Positions 1 to 6,988 of a stretch of 41,315 nt of DNA are shown here, piece by piece; positions within the stretch are counted from its first letter, which is position 1; every line of letters starts with the position of its first letter. The stretch is from Betaproteobacteria bacterium (GTDB lineage Bacteria > Pseudomonadota > Gammaproteobacteria > Burkholderiales > Burkholderiaceae_D), in the NCBI GenBank assembly GCA_025356395.1, contig JANXTA010000015.1, positions 1 through 41,315 on the forward strand. The letters are read 5' to 3'. Made by a program: the position numbers and the translations under genes. Below the pieces are notes generated by a model. The model made no database searches, was not told the origin of the DNA, and worked only from the letters and a program-made list of their open reading frames with translations.

Positions 1-671
1 ATCTCGTTCGCCGTCTTCGACGGCACGGCGTCGAAACGAAAGCCCATGCGGATCTTCAGCGAGCCATCGCTCGCCGCGACGGTCGGTGTCACCGTGCGTA
101 GCGTCGCCTCGAGCTGGATGCGGCCGACGTCGGGCAGCGACAGGATCAGGTCGTGATGGGCGCCCGGCTTCGACTGTTCGGCCGACGCGTCGCCGATCAA
201 CAGGGCCGCCCCGCCCGCGCTCAGATCGATCGCCTGACCCGGCAGGGCGTTGCCGTCCGTGCGCAGCACTGTGCAGCGGATCGGCGGCTGCACCGGCAGG
301 GCCGCGCGAAACCATTCGCGCCGCTGCAGGCGAACCACCGACGCGGGCATCTCGACCAGCGCGGCGGGCCCATCGGCCAGCTGCACCAGCAACGCGCCAT
401 GGGTCTCGAAGCTGACCTGCACATGGTCGAGTTCGGTCACGAAGTGGAGCACCTGCGAGGCGAACAGCCTGCGGTTCTGCTCGGCATCGCGGGCGATGTC
501 GAACACGAGCGCGTTGGTGTCGCGTCGGATTTCTAGCAAGCTGGAGACGATCGCGTGACCATGGTCGAACCCAATCGTCGTCAGCGAGCGGTCGCGGTGC
601 ATCTGTTCGATGAGCGCGAGGATGTCGGCGCGGTGATGCAGCGTGAAGTCGGGGTCGCAGGTCGCGCTCAC
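1..671 (-). CDS. ycgR: Flagellar brake protein YcgR, PilZ domain (partial, C-terminus off the left edge)
   Basis: This reading frame enters from the left edge and starts at a GTG at 671, giving 223 visible residues. The N-terminal half resembles the YcgR N-domain. A PilZ domain follows, with the c-di-GMP-binding RxxxR motif at residues 118-122 (in QRREWFR) and a DxSxxG motif at 149-154 (DLSAGG). YcgR binds c-di-GMP and then acts on the flagellar motor to slow or bias it. The GTG start overlaps the TGA stop of the upstream FlhB-like gene, which suggests translational coupling and makes this the last visible gene of the flagellar block. The final residues of the PilZ domain lie outside the window. 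The identification is based on the two motifs and the flagellar context. Confidence 0.85.
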   Translation of the reverse strand, partial: MSATCDPDFTLHHRADILALIEQMHRDRSLTTIGFDHGHAIVSSLLEIRRDTNALVFDIARDAEQNRRLFASQVLHFVTELDHVQVSFETHGALLVQLADGPAALVEMPASVVRLQRREWFRAALPVQPPIRCTVLRTDGNALPGQAIDLSAGGAALLIGDASAEQSKPGAHHDLILSLPDVGRIQLEATLRTVTPTVAASDGSLKIRMGFRFDAVPSKTANE

Positions 672-961
672 AGCGGTCCTCGCGGCGCGGCCCGTCCTTC
701 GAGCTGATAGAGCCAGGCGAGCAGCTGCGCCACGGCCTGGAAGAGCTGCGGCGGAATGGCACGGTCGATCTCGACCTGCATCAGCATCGCGGCCAGGTTG
801 TTCGAGACGTGGATGGCGACGCCGTGCTCCTCGGCCCGTCGCACGATCTCGTCGGCGACGAGGCCGCGCCCCTTCGCAGTCACGACCGGCGTGGACAGGC
901 CGCCGCGATAGCGCAGGGCCGTGGCGACGCGCTGCGGGTCGAGCGGGTCTTCGTCAGCCAC
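668..961 (-). CDS. Small FlhB-like protein (FlhB C-terminal cytoplasmic domain homologue)
   Basis: This 97-residue protein corresponds to the cytoplasmic tail of the type III export switch protein FlhB without its membrane part. It keeps the family pattern ALRY...TPVVTAKG...A..HGV.I...N.LA..L..VEID..IP..LFQAVA..LA. The autocleavage motif NPTH is absent: the equivalent stretch reads DPQRVATALRY. Such stand-alone FlhB-like proteins commonly sit next to fliK and may modulate substrate switching in the flagellar export gate. I chose the GTG at 961 because homology begins there. It overlaps the end of the fliK-like gene by eight bases. A longer open frame to 1105 encodes an arginine- and serine-rich stretch that looks like fliK read in the wrong frame. 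Confidence 0.8.
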   Translation of the reverse strand: MADEDPLDPQRVATALRYRGGLSTPVVTAKGRGLVADEIVRRAEEHGVAIHVSNNLAAMLMQVEIDRAIPPQLFQAVAQLLAWLYQLEGRAAPRGPL

Positions 962-2078
962 CGCGCAGCTGCCAGAAGGTCGTCGCGAGCGGCTGCAGCA
1001 TGGGCTGCAACACCGGTCGTCGGTGGTCCGCGGACTGCGTGCCGACCGACAGCGTGCTGACGCGCAGGTTGGCGACCGCGAGGGCGTTGGCGAGCTCTGC
1101 GGCACCGGAAGTCATCGCGTCGACGGCGTCTTCGTCGTTGCCTTCGAGGCGGATGCGGAGGCCCTGCATCGAGAGCGCGAGGTGTCCGGCGATGCGCCCG
1201 AGATGGGGCAGGTCGATCACCACTTCGCCACACCAGTGGTCGAGCGCGGGGTTGTCGAACTGGTCGTCCTTGCGTTCGCGACGGACGACGAGTTCCATCG
1301 GCTGTGCCGGCCAGGCCGGGCCCTGCAGGACCAGCGGCACGAAGGCGGTCGGAATGCGCGAGCCGTCCTCGGTCGCGCGCGGGATCAGCGGGCTGTCGAC
1401 CCCGTCGACCAGCGCCGTGCTGCGCGCGACGATGACGTCGTCGAGATCGATCTGCGTGTGCGGCCCGGTGTCGACAACGGCCCGCGAAGGCAACGATGCG
1501 TCGAGACGCAGGTCGTTCGGCGCGTTGCTTTCACCCCGGCCCGGCAGCGGCACGATGTCGATCTCGAGGATGGGCACGTCGAAGCGCACGGGGCCCGTGC
1601 CGCGTTCGGGCGACGCGCCGGGCTGTTGCAGTCGAAGGGCATCGCTGCTCCAGCGGGTCTGCGGTTCGTGGCCTTCATCGCCGGAACGTTCGCCTTCGCC
1701 GGGCACGCTCTGGAACAGCAGCATCGGCTTGTGAGCGAGCACGCGCAGGCCGATGTCGCTGCCCGGTTGCGGCGTGATGCCGTTGCCCTTGGGCCAGGCG
1801 AGCGCGACGCGCAAGGCGCCGATCTCGGCGATCACGTGATCGGGTTGCGGGACTTCGACGATACGTGCGGAGATGACCTCGCCGAGAGGCAGGCGGGCCG
1901 TCAGGGTCGCGGCCGAAGTCGCGGGCCCGTTCGTCGTGGGCGTCGGTGTCGAGGGTCGCGGGCCGGGGGGCGTCGTCGATCGGGCGATCGCGGTGAGGGG
2001 ATCGATCGCGAGCAGGGGATCGACCTGCAGCCTGCGGTCGAGGGCTGCGAGCAGGATGTCGGATTCCTGGACGATCAT
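954..2078 (-). CDS. fliK: Flagellar hook-length control protein, FliK family
   Basis: This 374-residue protein has a variable proline- and threonine-rich N-terminal part and a C-terminal domain of the FliK (Flg_hook) type. The C-terminal domain has the pattern LPHLGRIAGHLALS, followed by alternating hydrophobic strands and a helix ending in LANALAVANLRVSTLSVG. FliK is secreted through the flagellar export gate and switches it from hook to filament substrates by contacting FlhB. The next gene encodes an FlhB-like domain, which fits that partnership. The gene lies 54 bases downstream of fliT on the same strand. Many betaproteobacteria carry such a fliK-like gene in the fliCDST region as well as another fliK near the basal-body genes, so it may be a second copy. 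Sequence conservation is low apart from the C-terminus. Confidence 0.72.
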   Translation of the reverse strand: MIVQESDILLAALDRRLQVDPLLAIDPLTAIARSTTPPGPRPSTPTPTTNGPATSAATLTARLPLGEVISARIVEVPQPDHVIAEIGALRVALAWPKGNGITPQPGSDIGLRVLAHKPMLLFQSVPGEGERSGDEGHEPQTRWSSDALRLQQPGASPERGTGPVRFDVPILEIDIVPLPGRGESNAPNDLRLDASLPSRAVVDTGPHTQIDLDDVIVARSTALVDGVDSPLIPRATEDGSRIPTAFVPLVLQGPAWPAQPMELVVRRERKDDQFDNPALDHWCGEVVIDLPHLGRIAGHLALSMQGLRIRLEGNDEDAVDAMTSGAAELANALAVANLRVSTLSVGTQSADHRRPVLQPMLQPLATTFWQLRGG

Positions 2079-2132
2079 GGTCGGCGGCCCCTCGAATCAG
2101 TCGCTTCGCTCATTTGAGGCCGCGAGTGACGG

Positions 2133-2486
2133 TCAACTCTGGAACGAGCCCGAGCCGTAGGCGCGACCGAGTCGCGCCGCCGTGGCGGGGCTGCGCAGCA
2201 TCGCGTCGAGCTTCTTCAGCCAGGGCTGGCTGAGCTGCCGAATCTCCGCATCGTCGGCGAGCACGCGCTTCATCAGGTCCACCTTCTGGCGGCGCAGCGC
2301 CGGGTCGGCGGGCGCGAGATCGCCCATCCCCGAAAGCTCCTTGACGAGGTGCGCGCATTCCTTCTCGGCGACGCACACCTGGTCCCAGTCGTCCCGTTGC
2401 GCGGCGCTCAGCATGCGTCGACTGGCATCGGCCATCAGACGATAGCGTTCCACGATCTGCTGTTCGGTTTCGAAGCGTGAGGTCAT
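2133..2486 (-). CDS. fliT: Flagellar protein FliT (cap-protein chaperone)
   Basis: This is a 117-residue, mostly helical, charged protein beginning MTSRFETEQQIVERY, the usual size for FliT. FliT is the export chaperone for the cap protein FliD and, in enterobacteria, also antagonises FlhDC. I chose the ATG at 2486 because it overlaps the fliS stop codon as ATGA and because the longer open frame upstream merely reads through fliS in another phase. The family is short and poorly conserved. The call therefore rests on position directly after fliS, length and the helical Glu/Arg/Leu-rich composition rather than on signature residues. Confidence 0.75.
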   Translation of the reverse strand: MTSRFETEQQIVERYRLMADASRRMLSAAQRDDWDQVCVAEKECAHLVKELSGMGDLAPADPALRRQKVDLMKRVLADDAEIRQLSQPWLKKLDAMLRSPATAARLGRAYGSGSFQS

Positions 2487-2974
2487 GCGTGCAGGCTCCG
2501 GCCGTAGGCTTGGATTTTTTCCGAATCGCGTTTCGAGGGCTCGACGGCATGCGCGGCTGCTTCCAGCGCGCTCGCCTGCCCCTTGGTCAGGCGCAGCGTG
2601 ACCCACGACGTGCGCAGGTCGGCAAGCAGCGTGCGGACTTCCTCGTAGATGGCGGGGTCGCCGGTCAGGTTCGCCGTGAACAGCCGACGACCCATGTAGT
2701 CGTACAGGGCCGCCAGGCTCTCTGCGAGCGCGCCGCCGACCTTGGTGTCGAGGCTGGCCGCGAGTCCGAGCTGGATGATGTCGATCGCCTTCGACGTGAA
2801 GCTGCCGCGACGCTCGATCTCGCCGTGGGCCAGGTGACCTTCGGCCCGGGCGATCGCCTGGATGGCGCCGTCGTACAACATCACGACCAGGCCGAGCGGA
2901 TCGGCTGCGGCCACGCCGGTTTCGATACCGACGGCGCGATAGGCATTGGCGCCATACGGGGTCTGCTGAAGCAT
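2483..2974 (-). CDS. fliS: Flagellin export chaperone FliS
   Basis: This 163-residue protein starts MLQQTPYGANAYRAVGIET. The family features are YxxxxxxTGVAAADPLGLVVMLYDGAI and the helical core with L.LYDYMGRRL..AN. FliS binds the C-terminus of flagellin in the cytoplasm and keeps it unpolymerised until export. The length is somewhat above the usual 125-140 residues because of a C-terminal tail of about 25 residues. The ATG at 2974 has an AAGGA Shine-Dalgarno sequence eight to nine bases upstream and lies 29 bases after the end of fliD. The same frame stays open to 4615 because it reads antiphase through fliD, but that extension is not coding. Confidence 0.93.
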   Translation of the reverse strand: MLQQTPYGANAYRAVGIETGVAAADPLGLVVMLYDGAIQAIARAEGHLAHGEIERRGSFTSKAIDIIQLGLAASLDTKVGGALAESLAALYDYMGRRLFTANLTGDPAIYEEVRTLLADLRTSWVTLRLTKGQASALEAAAHAVEPSKRDSEKIQAYGRSLHA

Positions 2975-3003
2975 GGGTGCGTCCTTGTTGCTGTTGTTCT
3001 GGA

Positions 3004-5049
3004 TCAATTGCTGCTGGTTGATTTCTTGAGCGCGTCGAGCTGCTGCGTGAGATAGGTCGACGTGCTGTTGAGGCTGGCGACCAGCGCGTCCATCGCGTTG
3101 TACTGGCTCGTGATGCGGGCGCGGATCGCGACCAGTCGCGTGTTCCAGCTGTCTTCCTGGCTCTGCAGGTCGGTGATGCTCTTCTGCAGTCCGGAAGTCG
3201 CGACGCTGACCAGTCCGTTGGTCGGATCGAGGTATTGCGTCAACGCCGCGTTGAGGTTGCCGGCGATGCCGCGGTTGAACGTGACGGAGCCACGGTTGCC
3301 GGTCAGCCCGCCGGTGATCGAGAGCTTGAGACCTTCGGCCGACGTGGTCGTCGCGCCGGTGGCCGTCTGGCCCTGTCCGATGAACGCCACGCCGTCGAGC
3401 GTGCCGGCGACGTCGAGTCCGGTGGTACCGGTCGGCGTCGCGCCGAACAGGCCGGCCGCACCGTTGCCGTCGCCGACCACCACCGACGACGCCGAGCCGT
3501 AGCGTTGCGAGGTCACGTTGAATGTGCCGCCGGTCGATGTGATCGAGACGCTCGAGCCGGCCGTCGACAGCGCGCTGTTGCCGTTGATCTGGGATTGCAG
3601 GGTCGAGCCGAGCGCATCGGCGCTGGCGTAGGTTCCCGGCGGCACGGTGATGGTCGCCGCGACGTGATCGACCGTGATCGAGAAGGTGTCGTTGACGCCC
3701 GCCGTGATGGTCAGTCCCGCAGCCGCCGAGCCGGTGGTCGTGCCGTGCGTGGCGAGCTGGCTCACGGCCAGCGCGTGGTTGCCTTCCTGGGTCTTGGCGG
3801 TCGAGCCCGAGTAGGCGATCAGCGAATCCGTGGCGGTGCCGGTGGTCGCGAACAGCTTGCCGACCGAATCCGGGTCGCTGGTCAGGGCGGAGGCCAGCTT
3901 GGTCTGGTCCGCCGTCAGCGTACCGTCGCTGTTGAACTTGATGCCGATGTCGGCCAGGGTCGTCAGGCTGCCGCCGGTCGGGACCACGCTGGCGACGAGC
4001 TTCTGCAACTGCGTGGTGATCAGGCGGATCGACGAATCGCCGTTGAGCGGGCCGGCGGTCTTGGTGGTGGCGTTGTAGCTGGTGAGCTGCCCCAGGTTCG
4101 AGACCACCGCGTTGTAGGCCGCGACGAATGCGTTGACGTTCGACTTGGCGGTCGTGGTGTCGCGCGAGATCGTGAATGCAGTCGTCGTGGGGCCGGCCGC
4201 GGCGAGATCGATCGTGAGGCCGGCGATCGCGTCGGTGACGTGATTGTCGGCCTTCGAGATGATCAGTCCGTCGAGCGAGAAGCTGGCATTGGCGGCATCG
4301 GCCAAATGCGAGGTCTGCGCGGTGCCGCCGGCGGCCGACGGATCGAAGGCCAGTTGCGACAGGCCGCTCGCGTCGGTGTTGTTGCCGTCGCCGTCGGCGG
4401 TACTGATGCGGAATCCGTTGGCCGCACCGGTCGCCGAGCTGGACAGGACGAGTCGGTTGCCGCTGCCGTCGTTGACGATCGATGCCGTCACGCCCGCACC
4501 GGCCTGGTTGACGGCGTCGCGAATGCCCAGCAGCGAGTTGTTGCTGCTGTCGATGGTGATGGTCTTGCTGCCGACGCTGGTGTTCGGCGTGAAGGTCGTG
4601 TAGCCGCTGTTCCATGAACCGATGTCGATCGTCAGCGTGCCCGTGCCGATGGTCGTCCCGGTGCTCGCGACGCCGGCCGCCGCGGTGCGCTGCGACGTGG
4701 CCAGGCTGTCGACGCGCAGGGTGTGCGAACCGGCGGAAAGACTGCCGCTGGCGGTCGGATCGACGGTGACCGATGCGACGCTGCTGGCGTTGATCGACGC
4801 CGTGAAGCTCGAGAACGCCGTCGCGCTCGACAGCGACTTCACGGCATTCTGGAAAGACGACAGCACGCCGCTGGCCGAGCCGTACGCCGAGACCTTGGTC
4901 TGGTAAGCGTTTCCGCGCGCCTGCAGCTGGTTCAGCGGGATCGATTCCACCGAGACCAGCTTGTCCACGATGGACGCGATATCGAGGCCCGAACCGACGC
5001 CTTGGGTGGTCACGGAGCCGGAAGTCGACGAGGAGATCGAGGTGGTCAT
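3004..5049 (-). CDS. fliD: Flagellar filament cap protein FliD
   Basis: This 681-residue protein begins with a Ser/Thr-rich leader and then the canonical FliD N-terminus GVGSGLDIASIVDKLVSVES. It ends with the conserved coiled-coil tail containing L.SQEDSWNTRL..I..R...QYNAMDALV..LNSTSTYL. FliD caps the growing filament and folds incoming flagellin. The middle is rich in Thr, Ser, Gly and Ala and appears to contain flagellin-hook-IN-like segments around residues 150-230 and 430-520. The protein is therefore much longer than the roughly 470-residue enterobacterial form. It is followed closely by its chaperone genes fliS and fliT. The start has only a weak ribosome-binding site, but the conserved N-terminus fixes it. 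Confidence 0.95.
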   Translation of the reverse strand: MTTSISSSTSGSVTTQGVGSGLDIASIVDKLVSVESIPLNQLQARGNAYQTKVSAYGSASGVLSSFQNAVKSLSSATAFSSFTASINASSVASVTVDPTASGSLSAGSHTLRVDSLATSQRTAAAGVASTGTTIGTGTLTIDIGSWNSGYTTFTPNTSVGSKTITIDSSNNSLLGIRDAVNQAGAGVTASIVNDGSGNRLVLSSSATGAANGFRISTADGDGNNTDASGLSQLAFDPSAAGGTAQTSHLADAANASFSLDGLIISKADNHVTDAIAGLTIDLAAAGPTTTAFTISRDTTTAKSNVNAFVAAYNAVVSNLGQLTSYNATTKTAGPLNGDSSIRLITTQLQKLVASVVPTGGSLTTLADIGIKFNSDGTLTADQTKLASALTSDPDSVGKLFATTGTATDSLIAYSGSTAKTQEGNHALAVSQLATHGTTTGSAAAGLTITAGVNDTFSITVDHVAATITVPPGTYASADALGSTLQSQINGNSALSTAGSSVSITSTGGTFNVTSQRYGSASSVVVGDGNGAAGLFGATPTGTTGLDVAGTLDGVAFIGQGQTATGATTTSAEGLKLSITGGLTGNRGSVTFNRGIAGNLNAALTQYLDPTNGLVSVATSGLQKSITDLQSQEDSWNTRLVAIRARITSQYNAMDALVASLNSTSTYLTQQLDALKKSTSSN

Positions 5050-5097
5050 TTCAGCGGTGTGCTCGGGAGATTGGCGTGCGGCATGCCATGAATTGGT

Positions 5098-5418
5098 TCA
5101 GGCCTTGGCCGACACGAAAAAGCCTTGCAGCCGGTCGATCGCGGCGGCGAGTCGAACCACCTCCGCGTCGGGAATCTGTTCAACCACGGTGTGGTTCTGT
5201 GAATCGATGATGGTCGTGATGATCCGGCCGCCGTCGACCTGGAAAGCGATCGACCGTGGATCCCGCAACGGTGTCACCGCTTCCTGCGATGGCTCTTCCA
5301 CGGGTTTCGCGCCGCTCGTCGCGGTCTGCGTCTTCACGGCGGAGCCGACCTGCGTGGTCGGCGCGGTCTTCGTCGTCTGATTCGGCGCCGCTGCCGGGGC
5401 GATTCCGGAGTAATCCAT
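5098..5418 (-). CDS. flaG: FlaG family protein
   Basis: This 106-residue protein has a low-complexity N-terminal half and a conserved FlaG C-terminal domain: FQVD.....TTIIDSQNHTVVEQIPDAEVVRLAAAID. FlaG proteins influence flagellar filament length, though their biochemical role is unclear. The gene sits between fliC and fliD on the same strand, 48 bases before fliD. A GGAG Shine-Dalgarno sequence precedes the ATG at 5418. A perfect hairpin separates it from fliC, so it is probably expressed by read-through or from its own promoter. I do not see a clear sigma-28 site in the short upstream gap. Confidence 0.88.
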   Translation of the reverse strand: MDYSGIAPAAAPNQTTKTAPTTQVGSAVKTQTATSGAKPVEEPSQEAVTPLRDPRSIAFQVDGGRIITTIIDSQNHTVVEQIPDAEVVRLAAAIDRLQGFFVSAKA

Positions 5419-5511
5419 GGTCGTTCTCCAATCGATCGCCGTAGCGATCTGATCGTTCTCAACTGAAGCGGCACCGATGAGAGTGCCGTCGCGACATGCC
5501 TTGCTTCAAAC

Positions 5512-5544
5512 CGAAAGGCGCGTCTCGAGAAGACGCGCCTTTCG
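5512..5544 (-). terminator. Stem-loop after fliC
   Basis: A perfect 14-bp inverted repeat (5512-5525 against 5531-5544, arms CGAAAGGCGCGTCT and its complement) encloses a five-base loop. It begins 15 bases past the fliC stop codon on the minus strand. Only a short, interrupted T run follows. It could be an intrinsic terminator with partial read-through into flaG-fliD, or an mRNA-stabilising structure that keeps fliC transcript abundant. Confidence 0.8.
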
Positions 5545-5558
5545 TGGTCTAGGAACGA

Positions 5559-6710
5559 TCAGCCCTTGAGCAGCGAAAGCACGTTGTTCGGTGCGCTGTT
5601 GGCCTGGGCCAGGATCGCCGTACCGGCCTGCTGAAGAATCGATGCACGGGTCAGGTTCGCCGTTTCGGCCGCGAAGTCGGTGTCCTGGATGCGGCTGCGC
5701 GACGACGAGAGGTTTTCGCTGGTGCTCTGCAGGTTCGTGACGACCGACGTGAAGCGGCTCTGGACCGCACCGAGCGTTGCACGCGCGCTATTGACTTGGT
5801 TGAGCGCGCTGTCGATCTGCTGGATGGCGAATTGCGCGCCTGCGGCAGTTGAAACGTCCAAACTCGCCAAACCCGTAGCGGGTGTCGTGTTCTGGGTACC
5901 GGCCACGGAAGCGCTTCCGAGTGCCGTTGAGCCTGCGCCGCCAGACGTGATTGAGAAATTGGTTCCATTCGACGTGAAGGACAGAACTCCGGCAGTCGCA
6001 GTAGCCGTGACGCCGGTGGCCGTGGTCTGCGCGTTCACCGCGGCCGCGATGTTCGTCGCCGAGGCCGCGGCGCTGGTGCCGGCAGCGATATTGCCGATGT
6101 CTACTCCGTTGACCTTGATGTAGTCGGTCGCGTTGCTGGTGTAACCGGTCGTGTTCGCCGCCGTCGACGTGCCGGTGAACTGGTTGACGCTGGACAGGCC
6201 AGAGAGAGTCGCGTTCTGCAAGCCGGAGACCGAAATGACATCGTTGGCGGACGTGTTGGCGCCGACCTGGAAGACGAAGTTGGGGCTGGAGCCGTCGAGC
6301 AGCTTCACGCCGTTGAACGAGGCGCTGTTGCCGACGCGGTCGATTTCCGACTTGAGCTGCGAGACTTCCGTCTGCAGGGCAGCGCGGTCGCTGGAGCTGT
6401 TGGTGGCGTTTGCCGACTGGACGGCCAGCTGACGAATGCGCTGCAGATTGTCGGTGGTGGCCGACAGCGAACCTTCAGCCGTCTGGGCCAGCGAGATGCC
6501 GTCGTTGGCGTTGCGTGCTGCCTGGTCCGAACCGTTGATCTGCGACGTGAAGCGCTGCGAGATCGCGAGGCCGGCGGCGTCGTCCTTGGCGCTGTTGATG
6601 CGCAGGCCCGACGAGAGGCGTTGCAGGGCGGTCTGATAGGCCGCTTGCGAGCCGCTCAGGTTGCGCTGTGCATTGAGTGAGGAAACATTGGTATTGATGA
6701 CGCTTGACAT
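5559..6710 (-). CDS. fliC: Flagellin
   Basis: This 383-residue protein is the filament subunit. The N-terminal D0/D1 region (about residues 1-145) reads VINTNVSSLNAQRNL, then LSSGLRINSAKDDAAGLAIS and ANDGISLAQTAEGSL. The C-terminal D1/D0 region (about 290-383) contains the Q.RFTSVV.NLQ..SENLS..RSRI.D.DFA.E.ANL pattern and ends APNNVLSLLKG. The central part (about 145-290) is Thr/Ala/Ser-rich and carries an IN-type insertion, which would be the surface-exposed variable domain. The ATG is preceded by AGGAGAA. A sigma-28-like promoter lies about 90 bases upstream, and a strong hairpin follows the stop. Export depends on FliS, encoded downstream. Confidence 0.97.
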   Translation of the reverse strand: MSSVINTNVSSLNAQRNLSGSQAAYQTALQRLSSGLRINSAKDDAAGLAISQRFTSQINGSDQAARNANDGISLAQTAEGSLSATTDNLQRIRQLAVQSANATNSSSDRAALQTEVSQLKSEIDRVGNSASFNGVKLLDGSSPNFVFQVGANTSANDVISVSGLQNATLSGLSSVNQFTGTSTAANTTGYTSNATDYIKVNGVDIGNIAAGTSAAASATNIAAAVNAQTTATGVTATATAGVLSFTSNGTNFSITSGGAGSTALGSASVAGTQNTTPATGLASLDVSTAAGAQFAIQQIDSALNQVNSARATLGAVQSRFTSVVTNLQSTSENLSSSRSRIQDTDFAAETANLTRASILQQAGTAILAQANSAPNNVLSLLKG

Positions 6711-6798
6711 GGAAATTCTCCTGGGCTGTCGATAAAGACCGGCATCGCTGCCGGGCTAACCGGTGCTCCAGAGTGGAAGTCCGCCGGTGTTGTAATGC

Positions 6799-6825
6799 TT
6801 ATCGGTGAGGCCCAGGAAAAATGAA
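6799..6825 (-). promoter_or_regulatory. Sigma-28 (FliA)-type promoter of fliC
   Basis: On the minus strand, TTCATTTT (6818-6825) and ACCGATAA (6799-6806) are separated by exactly 11 bases. The FliA consensus is TAAAGTTT-N11-GCCGATAA. The -10 matches 7 of 8 positions and the -35 matches 5 of 8. The predicted start point lies about 80 bases upstream of the flagellin ATG, which gives the long leader often seen for fliC. Confidence 0.85.
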
Positions 6826-6988
6826 GGTTGTTCCGGGTATTTCCGCCGATGGACGCCAATTTAAGGCGGGGCACACCACCGGAAAGCGCTGAATAGAAGC
6901 GCGAAAGCGCCGCTGTTTGGGGCGCCCCGGTGGTGCGGTGGAATACGGGGGAACGCGCGGTCCGGAACGCGTGTCCGGACGCGATCTC

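Noticed and set aside
921..2117. Plus-strand frames across the fliK region, including another at 643-1734
   Set aside because: The FliK and FlhB-like signatures on the minus strand explain this DNA, and the plus-strand frames lack ribosome-binding sites and domains.
2483..4615. A 710-codon minus-strand frame that ends with FliS
   Set aside because: Only the last 163 codons (from 2974) are FliS. The rest is fliD read out of phase, giving Arg/Gln/His-rich sequence.
6960..6980. A GTCCGG-N9-CCGGAC hairpin near the end of the diguanylate cyclase gene
   Set aside because: Six pairs, no T run, in very GC-rich DNA where such repeats arise easily; not distinguishable from chance.
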